Source: Gemmatimonadota bacterium
GTDB lineage: Bacteria > Gemmatimonadota > Gemmatimonadetes > Gemmatimonadales > Gemmatimonadaceae
Length of the DNA: 64,000 nt
Direction: 5' to 3'
Assembly (NCBI GenBank): GCA_020161135.1
Contig: JAIUOB010000001.1
Location: 124,001-188,000 of the forward strand
Under the pieces are notes generated by a model. It was not told where the DNA came from and did not search any database. It saw only the letters and a program-made list of their open reading frames with translations. Positions within the stretch are counted from its first letter, which is position 1; each line of letters opens with the position of its first letter. Positions 48,001 to 55,728 of the stretch are shown piece after piece. The position numbers and the translations under genes are program-made.

Positions 48001-48782
48001 CGCGCGATCTGGTGCAGGGGCTCGAGCAGCTCCGTCAGCGCGTCGCGGATCGTGGTCAGCAGGGGCAGCAGGGGCAGCAGGGCCAGCAGGGCCAGCAGGG
48101 CCAACAGGGCCAACAGGGCCAGCGCGGCCAGCAGGGCCAGCAGGGCCAGCAGGGCCAGCAGGGCCAGCAGGGCCAGCAGGGCCAGCAGGGCCAGCAGGGG
48201 CAGCAGGGGCAGCAGGGCCAGCAGGGCCAGCAGGGGCAGCAGGGCCAGCAGGGCCAGCAGGGTCAGCAGGGGCAGCAGGGGCAGCGCGGCCAGCAGGGTG
48301 GGCAGGCGGGCGGCAATCAGGGCGGCGGCAATCAGGACGGCGCCGCGCGGATGGGCGGCCCGTATCAGGGCGGCCAGATGCGCTCGGGCGAGTACACGCC
48401 GGGTGGTGCGCCGCGCGGCTACATCCCGACGCAGGACGCCGCGCAGTTCGCGCGCGAGTTCCGCCTGCGTCGTGAGAACGCCGAAGAGCTGCGGCGCGAG
48501 GCGGCGCAGCAGGGGCTCGACACGCGGGAGCTGGATCGCGCGATCGAAGGGATGCGCCAGCTCGAGAACACACGCGCCTTCGGCGATCCGCGCGCGCTGG
48601 ATGCCCTGCAGGCGCAGATGCTCGAGCGCCTCAAGGACTTCGAGTTCGCGACGCTGCGCGCGACCGGGATGGGAACGGATGGACGACCGGCAGCGGGGGC
48701 ACGCGCGACGGTGCCGGCCGAGTATCGGGCGTTGGTAGAGGAGTACTACCGATCGCTGGCGCGTCGGAAGGAGAACCGCTGA
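45006..48782 (+). CDS. DUF4175 giant coiled-coil membrane protein with GQQ repeat
   Basis: A 1258-residue membrane protein of the DUF4175 type. Two N-terminal helices (about 20-42 and 55-78) and a third near 160 anchor it; Ig-like periplasmic domains (about 190-500) precede a Gln/Arg/Glu-rich coiled coil (about 550-1010). Residues about 1017-1097 are some 27 GQ(Q/R) triplets. The end holds YIPTQDAAQFAREFRLRRENAEEL and PAEYRALVEEYYRSLAR. The last gene of the cluster; its TGA lies in the inverted-repeat arm that follows. Confidence 0.8.
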   Translation: MSPDRQLLTTLALLRRQWRLRIVLESLVWLVASAVLAVGATLLVLRLLEGSEVAPTIARVAGWSCIALAIVWGLVLPLLRRAGDERFALYVEEHAPALRQSLLAAVQEAHIPDAERPSPSLSARVMKRAADAIAPLPKGATLERPRMLRAAQAVVGTGAVAALLFAFGPAWVREGARFLFVPYSTAQAAVPVRSVAVEPGNAVVPRGGAIEIRAGLVGFAADGAELVFRTDTSGSTRGEWQRMPMAPEADSAHFRSRLFDIATRTEYYVEAAEIRSGVFTLTVNDLPAVSRVSLQLAFPAYSGLPAETIEDGGDVAAIVGTTVTVRAKVTKAVQGGTLRFDDGTTVAMTPQGDSLVVGRFRVSKSGFYHVDLQTTDGTSVAGAVEYVVDAIPDRAPMVRVEEPGRDTKVSNTDEVTIAVRASDDLGVVSMELRYRVNGGAEKTVAITDSASQRPRDAQGAHTIFLEELGLQPGDLVAYHAVAKDGAGHTGSSDVYFLEVRPFGKDYRQGDTRQQQGGGGGGGQQQDSPEGFTARQREVVAGTFNWLRDSASTADKRRREDMTTLAIAEGRLKADVAQLVQRLTERGVASSDTNFKKIRDELASAVTELQGAEEQLGRVRGGDALGPEQRALQRLQRAEAMYRDVQVQQGGGGGGGGGGGGGQQRAEDLADLFELQTDRQRNQYETVQQQQSGGGGEAQREVDETLERLRQLAARQQQENERMQRMADAMRQRMQQDGGASSGGGGGGAQGASASRGAQQGQQQRGQQQAGANSGAQRDLARQAEEEARRLERLSREQNNPELQRAAQQMQQAADAMRRAASGSGAQGSQALEELNRAARNLEGSRSAETTRQIQQLADRARELESRQQEIASGVKSMQQGNGDRAEQLRQLTQQKDQMVSDVKKLEADADRLARDARREQPKAAGKVAEAAETIRDTRVADKLEFSKQVARGGSQEYAGAFEAQIGENLRDVADRLRSAQGSLQGESETRRADRTLDRTRDLVQGLEQLRQRVADRGQQGQQGQQGQQGQQGQQGQQGQRGQQGQQGQQGQQGQQGQQGQQGQQGQQGQQGQQGQQGQQGQQGQQGQQGQQGQRGQQGGQAGGNQGGGNQDGAARMGGPYQGGQMRSGEYTPGGAPRGYIPTQDAAQFAREFRLRRENAEELRREAAQQGLDTRELDRAIEGMRQLENTRAFGDPRALDALQAQMLERLKDFEFATLRATGMGTDGRPAAGARATVPAEYRALVEEYYRSLARRKENR
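48054..48296 (+). repeat. 9-bp tandem repeat, about 27 copies (GQQ)
   Basis: In-frame GGCCAGCAG / GGGCAGCAG units encoding GQQ, with two or three GQR variants. Copy number can change without shifting the frame. Confidence 0.9.
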
Positions 48783-48926
48783 CGGCGCACGCTGCGAACG
48801 GCGCGCACTGCGAACTGCGCAAGCCGTGACGGCGTGAGCGTCGAGGAGCGACAGGCGTCACGGCGTACGCGCGAACAGCGACAGGCTCGACGGCGGTGAC
48901 GGTTGGACGACGGGTACTGCGGGGCG
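48771..48926 (+). repeat. Left inverted-repeat arm
   Basis: Contains CGAACTGCGCAAGCCGTGAC at 48811 and ACAGGCTCGACGGCGG at 48881, each found inverted in the right arm. It includes the stop codon of the DUF4175 gene. Confidence 0.85.
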
Positions 48927-48940
48927 GGCTGACTACGGGG

Positions 48941-48980
48941 AACGACGGTGGGCGCCGGCTTTGCCGGCGCCCTTGTCGTT
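48941..48980 (+). terminator. Terminator of the MoxR cluster
   Basis: GGGCGCCGGC (48950-48959) pairs with GCCGGCGCCC (48963-48972) around a TTT loop, and outer AACGAC pairs with GTCGTT. It lies 159 bases after the DUF4175 stop. Confidence 0.7.
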
Positions 48981-49077
48981 CCGACCACGGGTACCACGGG
49001 TACCACGGGTACTACGGGGTGCAACGGAGTGGGGTGGGGTGCGTGGAAATGATGACGGCGGTGCGCGGAGGGCGTGC

Positions 49078-49083
49078 TATCGT
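49078..49083 (+). promoter_or_regulatory. Candidate -10 box (TATCGT)
   Basis: TATCGT at -11 to -6 from the ATG at 49089, inside the element, so the gene may have its own leaderless transcript. Confidence 0.45.
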
Positions 49084-49088
49084 CGCGC

Positions 49089-49475
49089 ATGGCAGACTCC
49101 CGCAACCTTCGCGTACTCGACGCGGCGTTCCAGCTCGTCGCGCGGGTCCATGTCGCGGCCGACCACCTCGATGTCGATCGGGTGCCCGGACTCCGCAACC
49201 AACTGCTACGCGCGGTCGACTCCGTGCCGGCCAACGTCGCTGAGGGCGCGCGCCGCGCATCGCGTGGCGATTTCGCCCGGTTCCTGCGCATCGCGCTCGG
49301 GTCGGCCGACGAAGCCGGCACCCATCTGCGCATCGCGTGGCACGCGCAGGCGCTCGACACGCCCGAGTATCACGCCTCCGAACGGCTGCGTGTGACGGTG
49401 TGCAAGATGTTGTACCAGCTCATCAGGTCGCTGGAGGAAGCAGACGCCCACACCCACAACTCGAAGTCCGCGTGA
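49089..49475 (+). CDS. Four-helix-bundle protein (23S rRNA intervening-sequence protein family)
   Basis: A 128-residue protein with four predicted helices. The family pattern is clear: LRVLDAAFQLVARVH, LRNQLLRAVDSVPANVAEGARRASRGDFARFLRIALGSADEAGTHL in the central helices, and KMLYQLIRSLEEAD in the last. Proteins of this family (Pfam 23S_rRNA_IVP, TIGR02436) are encoded in intervening sequences of 23S rRNA genes and also at free sites; they form pentameric bundles and their job is unknown. Here the gene stands alone between inverted repeats. Confidence 0.85.
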   Translation: MADSRNLRVLDAAFQLVARVHVAADHLDVDRVPGLRNQLLRAVDSVPANVAEGARRASRGDFARFLRIALGSADEAGTHLRIAWHAQALDTPEYHASERLRVTVCKMLYQLIRSLEEADAHTHNSKSA

Positions 49476-49524
49476 CCCCCGTTTCACCCGTAGTACCCGT
49501 AGTCCCCGCGCCAGCGAAGCGCCG

Positions 49525-49678
49525 CGCCCCGTAGTACCCGTAGTACGACTGCCACCGCCGTCGAGCCTGTCGCTGTTCGTGCGTACGCCGTGACGCCTGT
49601 CGCCCCTCTCCGCTCACGCCGTCACGGCTTGCGCAGTTCGCAGTTCGCAGTTCGCAGTCGCCGCCGTCAGCTGTTCCC
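49525..49678 (-). repeat. Right inverted-repeat arm
   Basis: Inverted copy of 48771-48926. It holds three CTGCGAA units at its outer part where the left arm has fewer, and includes the stop codon of the symporter gene at 49667. Confidence 0.85.
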
Positions 49679-51547
49679 CGCACTATTCCACAGTCGTCTC
49701 GTCACTCCCAGCAACACCAGTCCCGCCAACACGAACAGCACCGTCAACCCTACCGCCAATCCCGTGCGGCTCGGGTCTCCCATCGCGTACAGGCCGTTGC
49801 CGATCGCGAAGAGCGACGCCCAGATCACGACACACCCCGCGATCCACCCGACGAACGACGCGCCGAGGTGATTCTCCTGCGCCGTCTCGGCCGCACTCAC
49901 GCCCGCGGACGCGCGCACGGCGGTCCACCCCGGTCCCGCCGGCTTCACCTTGCGCACGAACGCCTCGAGCGTGGCACGCTCGGTGGACGGCGCGACGTAC
50001 GCGGCAATGAGCCACGCCACCGTCGTGATCCCCACCTGCACGATCGTCTGCACCGCGAAGCCCGCGTCGGGCATCAGCTTGGGCACCAGCAGCGACGTCA
50101 CGAGCGACGCCACCATTGCCACGATCTCGCACCACGCCGACACGCGCCACCAGAACCAGCGCACGATGTACAGCAGCCCCGTGCCCGCGCCGATCGAGAG
50201 GAGCACCTGGAACGCCTGCTGCGCGCTGCTCATCGTCAGGCTCAGCAGCGCCGCCACGACGTAAAGCAGTATCGTGCAGAGCCGCCCCGCCATCACGTAG
50301 TGCGCCTCGGTGCCGTCCTTCTTCATGAAGCGCCGGTAGAAGTCGTGCACCAGGTACGACGAGCCCCAATTGAGGTGGGTGAGGATCGTCGAGGAGTTGG
50401 CCGCGAGCAGGCCGCCGATCATGAGCCCCACGAAGCCCACCGGCAGGAACTTGAGCATGGCCGGGAAGGCCGAATCGTGGCCGATGAGCGTCGCGTCGGC
50501 GTTGGGGAAGGCCGCCTGGATCGACGCGAGGTCGGGATAGACGATGATCGAGCAGAGGGCCGTGATGATCCACGGCCATGGGCGCAGCACGTAGTGCGCG
50601 AGGTTGAAGAAGAGCGTGCCGCCCAGCGCATCCTTCTCCGACTTCGAGGCCAGCATGCGCTGGGCGATGTAGGAGCCGCCGCCGGGCTCGGCGCCCGGGT
50701 ACCAGTTCGCCCACCAGCTCACCGCGATCGGCAGGATGAAGATCATGAGCGCCAGTTCGGACATCCCGAAGTTCGGGAGCAGGTCGAGCACCGGCTGTCC
50801 CGAGCCGTCGGTGACCGACATGACCGGCTGTGCATTGCCGCTCGACACGACCTGCTGGTTCGCCAGCTTCTCGATGAGCAGCGTGAGGCCGCGGGAGGCG
50901 CTGGCCTCACCGGCGAGGCGCCGGCCCACCTCCACCAGCGAGAACCACGCGGCCGCGAACACCGCCGTCATCTTGATGAAGAACTGGATCATGTCGATGA
51001 CGAGCACGCCCCACAGCCCCGAGTGCGCGGCGAACGCCACGTTGAGGAGCCCCGTGATGACGATCGTCTGCCACGGCGCGAGCCCGAAGAGGATGTTGGC
51101 GATCTTGCAGGCCGCCAGCGTCACCATCCCCATGATGAAGCAGTTGAAGAACAGGCCCAGGTACACGGCGCGGAAGCCGCGCACGAGGCTGGCCTCGCGG
51201 CCGGAGTAGCGCAGCTCGTAGAACTCGAGGTCGGTGAGCACCCCCGACCGGCGCCACAGCCGCGCGAAGAAGAACACCGTGGCAATGCCCGTGAGCACGA
51301 ACGCCCACCACTGCCAGTTGCCGGCCACGCCGTATCGCCGCACCTGCTCCGTCACCCAGTTGGGCGTGTCCGAGGAGAAGGTCGTCGCCACCATCGACAG
51401 GCCCGCCAGCCACCACGGCACCGAGCGGCCGGAGGCGAAGAACTCGGTGGTGTTGGCGCTCGAGCGGCGGGCGAGGAACAGCGCCGGCAGGAAGCAGACG
51501 AGAATGGACGCGGCAGCGATGAGCCAGTCGATCCAGGAGATCGTCAT
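49667..51547 (-). CDS. Sodium:solute symporter (SSS family)
   Basis: A 626-residue inner-membrane transporter with 13-15 hydrophobic helices. It begins ISWIDWLIAAASILVCFLPALFLARRSS, and has RSVPWWLAGLSMVATTFSSDTP (family N-terminal signature), ITGLLNVAFAAHSGLWGVLVIDMIQF and GLMIGGLLAANSSTILTHLNWGSSYL, the last matching the conserved Na+-site helix. The SSS family imports sugars, amino acids or carboxylates with Na+; the substrate here is unknown. The 3' end lies in the inverted-repeat arm. Confidence 0.9.
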   Translation of the reverse strand: MTISWIDWLIAAASILVCFLPALFLARRSSANTTEFFASGRSVPWWLAGLSMVATTFSSDTPNWVTEQVRRYGVAGNWQWWAFVLTGIATVFFFARLWRRSGVLTDLEFYELRYSGREASLVRGFRAVYLGLFFNCFIMGMVTLAACKIANILFGLAPWQTIVITGLLNVAFAAHSGLWGVLVIDMIQFFIKMTAVFAAAWFSLVEVGRRLAGEASASRGLTLLIEKLANQQVVSSGNAQPVMSVTDGSGQPVLDLLPNFGMSELALMIFILPIAVSWWANWYPGAEPGGGSYIAQRMLASKSEKDALGGTLFFNLAHYVLRPWPWIITALCSIIVYPDLASIQAAFPNADATLIGHDSAFPAMLKFLPVGFVGLMIGGLLAANSSTILTHLNWGSSYLVHDFYRRFMKKDGTEAHYVMAGRLCTILLYVVAALLSLTMSSAQQAFQVLLSIGAGTGLLYIVRWFWWRVSAWCEIVAMVASLVTSLLVPKLMPDAGFAVQTIVQVGITTVAWLIAAYVAPSTERATLEAFVRKVKPAGPGWTAVRASAGVSAAETAQENHLGASFVGWIAGCVVIWASLFAIGNGLYAMGDPSRTGLAVGLTVLFVLAGLVLLGVTRRLWNSAGNS

Positions 51548-51811
51548 CGGGCACTGGTGCGGCCGCAGGGCGCGGCGGGGAAACGATCGCGGCCGGCCCG
51601 GGGTGGGCGCGCCGCGCGGGGGTGGGTATGCGGGCGGAATGTGGGGGCGGGGCCACCCCGGGGCAACGCGCCCCTCCCCGTGGAATGTCCAGAATCCGGT
51701 CAGGCGCTCTGGCTCGCTCAAGCCATACGCGTCAGCGCCCGACCCTCCTTCGTACGAGCGCGCCCAGCACCGAAGCCGGTGGTGGCCGCCGATGTCCGCT
51801 TGAGTCCGACC

Positions 51812-52273
51812 ATGTCGCTGGACACCACAACCCGGATGCTTGCCCCCTTCCTCGACGGCTTCGGCCCCGAGGAGCTGGATCGCATCCCCTTCGGCATCAT
51901 CCGACTCGACGCCGACGGCGTCGTGCAGGCGTGCAACCGTGCCGAAGTGCTGAACGCCAACTACCCGCAGCCGGTCGTGGGTCGCCGCTTCTTCACCGAC
52001 GTGGCGCCCAGCGCGCGGACGCCGGAGTTCCATGGGCGTTTCCTGCAGGCGTTCGCGCAGGAGCGCTTCGACGAGACCTTCGCCTTCACCTTCGCCTGCG
52101 GAGCCATGCCGCGGCGCGTGCTCGTCCGCATGTACTTTGCCGGCCGCACCGACAGCCTGTGGGTGTTCACCGCGCGCCCCGACGGCTCGGCGCTCGGCCT
52201 GCGACCGTTCGACGACTACCCACCCCGGAATCTCGACGCCCAACCGGACGCCGAAGCCGGCCAGGCGGCCTAG
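51812..52273 (+). CDS. PYP-like PAS protein lacking the chromophore cysteine
   Basis: A 153-residue soluble PAS protein closely following photoactive yellow protein: IPFGIIRLDADGVVQACNRAE, VVGRRFFTDVAPSARTPEF, FDETFAFTF and SLWVF. In PYP the p-coumarate binds Cys69 in DVAPC; here the same place is Ser near residue 67. The Glu46 equivalent is kept (Glu45), but the Tyr42 equivalent is Cys41. The protein therefore cannot bind p-coumarate by thioester. The final 25 residues are Pro/Asp-rich. A ligand or protein-binding role is likely. Confidence 0.7.
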   Translation: MSLDTTTRMLAPFLDGFGPEELDRIPFGIIRLDADGVVQACNRAEVLNANYPQPVVGRRFFTDVAPSARTPEFHGRFLQAFAQERFDETFAFTFACGAMPRRVLVRMYFAGRTDSLWVFTARPDGSALGLRPFDDYPPRNLDAQPDAEAGQAA

Positions 52274-52325
52274 CGCGACGGCGTCTCGCCGTCAGCTCCA
52301 CGTCACAGTGCGGACGCGCGACGTT

Positions 52326-54536
52326 TCAGTGCGGGCCCGCCGAGCCCGCTGACGGGCGCACCGCGCCGCGGAGCAGGTCGAGCCGGAGTTCGGCCCAGCC
52401 ACCCACATTGACGTACTGCACCCGCAGCCGATGCGCGCCCCCCGCCAGCGAGGCGTACGCGGGGCGGGTCTCGTGCGGCGTCCAGTCGTCGATGACGAGC
52501 ACATCGTCCACCCACACCCGCACCGCGTCGTCGCTCAACGCCCGCAGCGTGTAGCGTCCGGCGGGCAGCGTCACCGCGCTCTCGGCCTCCAACGCGAGCC
52601 GCGAGGCCGGCATCGCCGCGTCGCGCGGACGCGACCAGAACCAGTCGAGACGCGACGCCGTACGCTCGGCGCGCGGCGTGCCCCGCAGCAGGCGCGCGAA
52701 GGCGTCGGGCGCGGTGAACGGGTCAGTGCTGTCGGCGTAGGCGAACACGCGTTGCGTCCAGTGCTGCACGGGCTCGAAGCGACCATAGCGGAACAGGACG
52801 GGCACGCCGGCGGCCGTGCGCACACCACGCGGCGACGTCGTCGCACCACCGCGATACGTGAGCGTCACCTCCCAATCGCCCACACTGTCTGCGTGGGGCG
52901 TGACCACCAACGTGTCGCCCACGCGCCCCGCACGTGCCGACAGCCGCTGCACGCCGCGCAGGTGCGCCACCTGCCATCGCCCGGCCGGCCCGAGCACGCG
53001 GAGCCGCAGCGGCACCGCGCGCGTGCTGTCGAGCGGCCACAGCTTGGGTGACTGCCAGTCGTACGGGCCCCACGCGTCCACGACGATCGCACTGCGGTCG
53101 CGCGACGCCGCCGCGCTCGCGGGCCAGCGCCGCGGTTCGTTGGCGATGGGGCCGACGCGCCACCACGCGGTCGTCGGCACGTTGCGCGCCGGGTCGCAGG
53201 GCGTGCTGGTCGTGTCCGCGAACTCGTTGCGGCTGGTGTCGAGCGCGGAGGTGTTCGCGATGCGCCACGGCTGCGGCACGCGCGCGAAGCGGTTCTCGAC
53301 AATGCGCCAGTCACGGCTCCGCGTATCGCGATGCTTCGGATACCCCCAGTCGCTCGGCTCTATGCTGTCGGCCCAGAGGCGGATGCCCAGCGTGTCACCG
53401 GCAAAGCGGTTGCCGCCGATGGTGTTGTCCTGCCCGTGTTCGATGGCGATGGCGATGCGGTTGTCGGCGAAGCAGTTGCCGACGATGCGCGACCCGAAGC
53501 TGTAGCCGCCCCAGAGGCCGTGCGTGCTCCCCACGACGCGATTGCCGATGAACTGATTGCGGCTGAAGGTGGCCTCCATGCCGTTGGTGGGCGCGTAGGA
53601 GAAGTCGTTCATGACGAACGTGTTGTCGTTCGACCCACCCTGCCCCGTGTCCATCGTGTGCTGCCCGGCCCAGAGGAAGAGGCCGTCGCCGCCGTGCGTC
53701 ATGCTGTTGTACGCCACCAGGTTGCCGGTGCACTGCTCGAACATGAGCAGCGCCGCCGAGTCCTGCCCGCGCTGGAAGAAGCCGAGCGAGGAGCCGCGCA
53801 CCGCGTAGTCGACCCGGTTGTGGATGATGCGATTGTCGCGCGCGCGATAGAGCCCGATGCCGAGCCCCGAGTTGAACGAGAAGTCGTTGTCGCGGATGTC
53901 GAGCGAGTCGCCGCGCGTGACGAGCAGGCCGTTCATCGACTGGCGCACCGTGTTGCGGTGCAGCACGCCCCCGGTCACCCCCTCGAGATAGATGCCCGCC
54001 CCGAAGCGCATCCACTCGCGCGCCTCGTTGCGATGGAACGACAGCCAGTCGTTGAGGCTCTCGTGCTCGACGAGACTGAACAACATGGGCTTCCAGCTGT
54101 GACTGAAGTCGTTGTCCTCGAGCGTCAGCCGCTGCACGCCTCGCGCGAGCACACCAAAGCGGTAGCCGCGCGCGGTGAGACCGCGCACGCGCACATCGGC
54201 GCCGCTGTCGATGCGCACCGCCACCCCACGTGCGGCATCCGGCGCACTGTCCGCCGGCATGCCGATGAACGTGACGCCGCGCAGGTCCACCGTGATGTCG
54301 CGGCCGCGCACCACCAGCACGGCCGAGTCGAGCGAGGCGTGCGCCGGCAGGCGGTACACACCGGGGCGCACCTTCACCGACCGTGTGATGACCATCCCCA
54401 CGCGGGGCGTCACCACCGGCTGCATGCTGGGCGGAGCCCCCCGCTCCCGTCCCCCTGCAGGGCCTTCTGCCTTCTCCCTGATCCGCTCAGGCGATCCGGC
54501 CGCGACACCGAGCGCCAACATGATTGCCAGCGTCAC
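52326..54536 (-). CDS. Right-handed parallel beta-helix protein with PA14-like end
   Basis: A 736-residue exported protein. A signal-like segment (LAIMLALGVAAG) is followed by a parallel beta-helix (about residues 60-430) with NosD-like repeats such as LTLEDNDFSHS, LDIRDNDFSFNSGLGIG and NRIIHNRVDYAVRGSSLGF. The last 150 residues resemble a PA14 carbohydrate-binding domain (LPAGRYTLRALSDDAVRVWVDDVLVIDDW). The GTG at 54536 overlaps the upstream TGA (GTGA). It may bind or cleave surface or plant polysaccharide; no catalytic residues are identified. Confidence 0.75.
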   Translation of the reverse strand: MTLAIMLALGVAAGSPERIREKAEGPAGGRERGAPPSMQPVVTPRVGMVITRSVKVRPGVYRLPAHASLDSAVLVVRGRDITVDLRGVTFIGMPADSAPDAARGVAVRIDSGADVRVRGLTARGYRFGVLARGVQRLTLEDNDFSHSWKPMLFSLVEHESLNDWLSFHRNEAREWMRFGAGIYLEGVTGGVLHRNTVRQSMNGLLVTRGDSLDIRDNDFSFNSGLGIGLYRARDNRIIHNRVDYAVRGSSLGFFQRGQDSAALLMFEQCTGNLVAYNSMTHGGDGLFLWAGQHTMDTGQGGSNDNTFVMNDFSYAPTNGMEATFSRNQFIGNRVVGSTHGLWGGYSFGSRIVGNCFADNRIAIAIEHGQDNTIGGNRFAGDTLGIRLWADSIEPSDWGYPKHRDTRSRDWRIVENRFARVPQPWRIANTSALDTSRNEFADTTSTPCDPARNVPTTAWWRVGPIANEPRRWPASAAASRDRSAIVVDAWGPYDWQSPKLWPLDSTRAVPLRLRVLGPAGRWQVAHLRGVQRLSARAGRVGDTLVVTPHADSVGDWEVTLTYRGGATTSPRGVRTAAGVPVLFRYGRFEPVQHWTQRVFAYADSTDPFTAPDAFARLLRGTPRAERTASRLDWFWSRPRDAAMPASRLALEAESAVTLPAGRYTLRALSDDAVRVWVDDVLVIDDWTPHETRPAYASLAGGAHRLRVQYVNVGGWAELRLDLLRGAVRPSAGSAGPH

Positions 54537-55009
54537 ACCCACCGCCGCACCCTCGCGCAATACGCCGCATACGCGTCCGGGAACCGCTCGTGCAGATGCC
54601 GCTCCTCGCGCGCGATGACCTGCGTGCGCAGCGTGACCAGCACGACCGGCAGGAGCAACGGCACCCACCACGTGCCCATGAGCAGCGACGCGCCCACGTA
54701 GAACACCGTCATCCCGAGATACATCGGGTTGCGCGTGTAGGCGTACACGCCCGTGTCCACCACCAGCTTGGCAGGGCGGTTGGGATAGACCGCCGTACGG
54801 AAGCGCCGAAACGTCAGGATGCCGGTGTACATCAGGCCGAGCCCGAGCACCGCCAGCACGAAGCCGACGGCGCGCACCGCCGTCACGTCGGGCATCGGTG
54901 GCAAGGGGACGAACCGCTGCAACGCGGCGCCCACGCCGAGGCCTCCTGCGAACAGGATGGGCGGCGGGAAGGGTACGGCGGGCCCCAGATCGCGCGGCGG
55001 TGTCGACAT
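54533..55009 (-). CDS. Isoprenylcysteine carboxyl methyltransferase-like membrane protein
   Basis: A 158-residue integral membrane methyltransferase of the ICMT/PEMT group. The conserved S-adenosylmethionine pocket is VYAYTRNPMYLGM and REERHLHERFPDAYAAYCARVRRW. Four hydrophobic helices are visible. Bacterial members methylate unknown lipids or proteins. It is the first gene of a pair with the beta-helix protein, which starts inside its stop codon. Confidence 0.85.
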   Translation of the reverse strand: MSTPPRDLGPAVPFPPPILFAGGLGVGAALQRFVPLPPMPDVTAVRAVGFVLAVLGLGLMYTGILTFRRFRTAVYPNRPAKLVVDTGVYAYTRNPMYLGMTVFYVGASLLMGTWWVPLLLPVVLVTLRTQVIAREERHLHERFPDAYAAYCARVRRWV

Positions 55010-55067
55010 GCGCTGCAGTTTGCAGCACGTGTCACGAATGAGCCAGTCGAACCACGCGCAGGCTGTG

Positions 55068-55073
55068 TACGTT
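55068..55073 (+). promoter_or_regulatory. Candidate -10 box (TACGTT)
   Basis: TACGTT at -11 to -6 from the first of two tandem ATG codons at 55079. Confidence 0.45.
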
Positions 55074-55078
55074 GGAGC

Positions 55079-55666
55079 ATGATGCCAATCACACTGACCT
55101 CCTTGGGAGTGCGCTGCCTGACAGCAGCGCTGTGCCTCCTCGCCGGCGCAGCCGGACACGCCGCTGCGCAGCACCGCCCCAGTTTCGACGCCGAGCTGTT
55201 CGCGCAATGGACCAGCGTCGATTCGCGGCGCGCGCGCGGTGGCCTGTGGCACGCGGCGGCAACCGTGTCGGTGCCCGTCGTGCAGCGCGGCGCCTTCGCG
55301 TGGGTGGCGAGCGGCCAGCTTGCGTCGGTCGTGGAGCGTGGCGGTGAGGACGCCACCTGCCTCATCCTTCCAGGCGGCGAGTGCCGCGGCTCGATGGACG
55401 TCATGCCCAGGGGCGCGCTGCTCACCGGCGTCGCGTTCCGCGACGGGCCCCTCGTACTGCGGCTGCAGGGCGGCGCCGCGCGCTACGACCGGGAGTTCGA
55501 GGGCGGCACCTCCGCACCGCAGCTCCGCCTCGATGCGACGTTCCTGGCGCGCAGCCGCGTCGGCGTCACCGTCTCGGCGTCGCGCGCCTGGCTCCCGGAC
55601 TACCTGGGCGCGTCACTCGGCATGACGGCCGTCGGGGTGGGCATTCGCGTCGTACCGCATCGGTAA
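55079..55666 (+). CDS. Exported beta-barrel-like protein, unknown
   Basis: A 195-residue exported protein I do not recognise. The signal peptide ends HAAAQ near residue 30. The mature part alternates polar and hydrophobic residues (FAWVASGQLASVV, LVLRLQGGAARYD, LRLDATFLARSRVGVTVSA) as in small outer-membrane barrels, and two Cys (ATCLILPGGECRG) may form a loop disulfide. It ends VGIRVVPHR rather than with an aromatic residue, which is unusual for a barrel. Divergent from the methyltransferase unit. Confidence 0.55.
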   Translation: MMPITLTSLGVRCLTAALCLLAGAAGHAAAQHRPSFDAELFAQWTSVDSRRARGGLWHAAATVSVPVVQRGAFAWVASGQLASVVERGGEDATCLILPGGECRGSMDVMPRGALLTGVAFRDGPLVLRLQGGAARYDREFEGGTSAPQLRLDATFLARSRVGVTVSASRAWLPDYLGASLGMTAVGVGIRVVPHR

Positions 55667-55717
55667 CGGCCGCGACGCGACGGACGCACCACCTCTCGCG
55701 TTTCGTCGCCGGAGGCG

Positions 55718-55723
55718 TAGCGT
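55718..55723 (+). promoter_or_regulatory. Candidate -10 box (TAGCGT)
   Basis: TAGCGT at -11 to -6 from the ATG at 55729. Confidence 0.45.
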
Positions 55724-55728
55724 AGGGC

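Larger units (their letters stand above)
48771..49678. mobile_element. Candidate inverted-repeat element around a four-helix-bundle gene
   Basis: Outer arms (48771-48926 and 49525-49678) are inverted copies, with a 90-bp core (48811-48900 with 49551-49640) that differs at only five positions. An inner inverted pair (about 49000-49026 with 49476-49503) repeats ACGGGTACTACGGG. The only gene inside encodes the protein family of 23S rRNA intervening sequences. A transcript across it would fold into a long stem with the gene in the loop. Confidence 0.5.

Noticed and set aside
48054..48296. Short regular repeats that might be a CRISPR array
   Set aside because: Units are 9 bases, in frame and without spacers.
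47677..48573. Collagen-like Pro-Ala-Gly reading frame on the minus strand
   Set aside because: It is the reverse of the GQQ repeat in the DUF4175 gene and follows its codon pattern.
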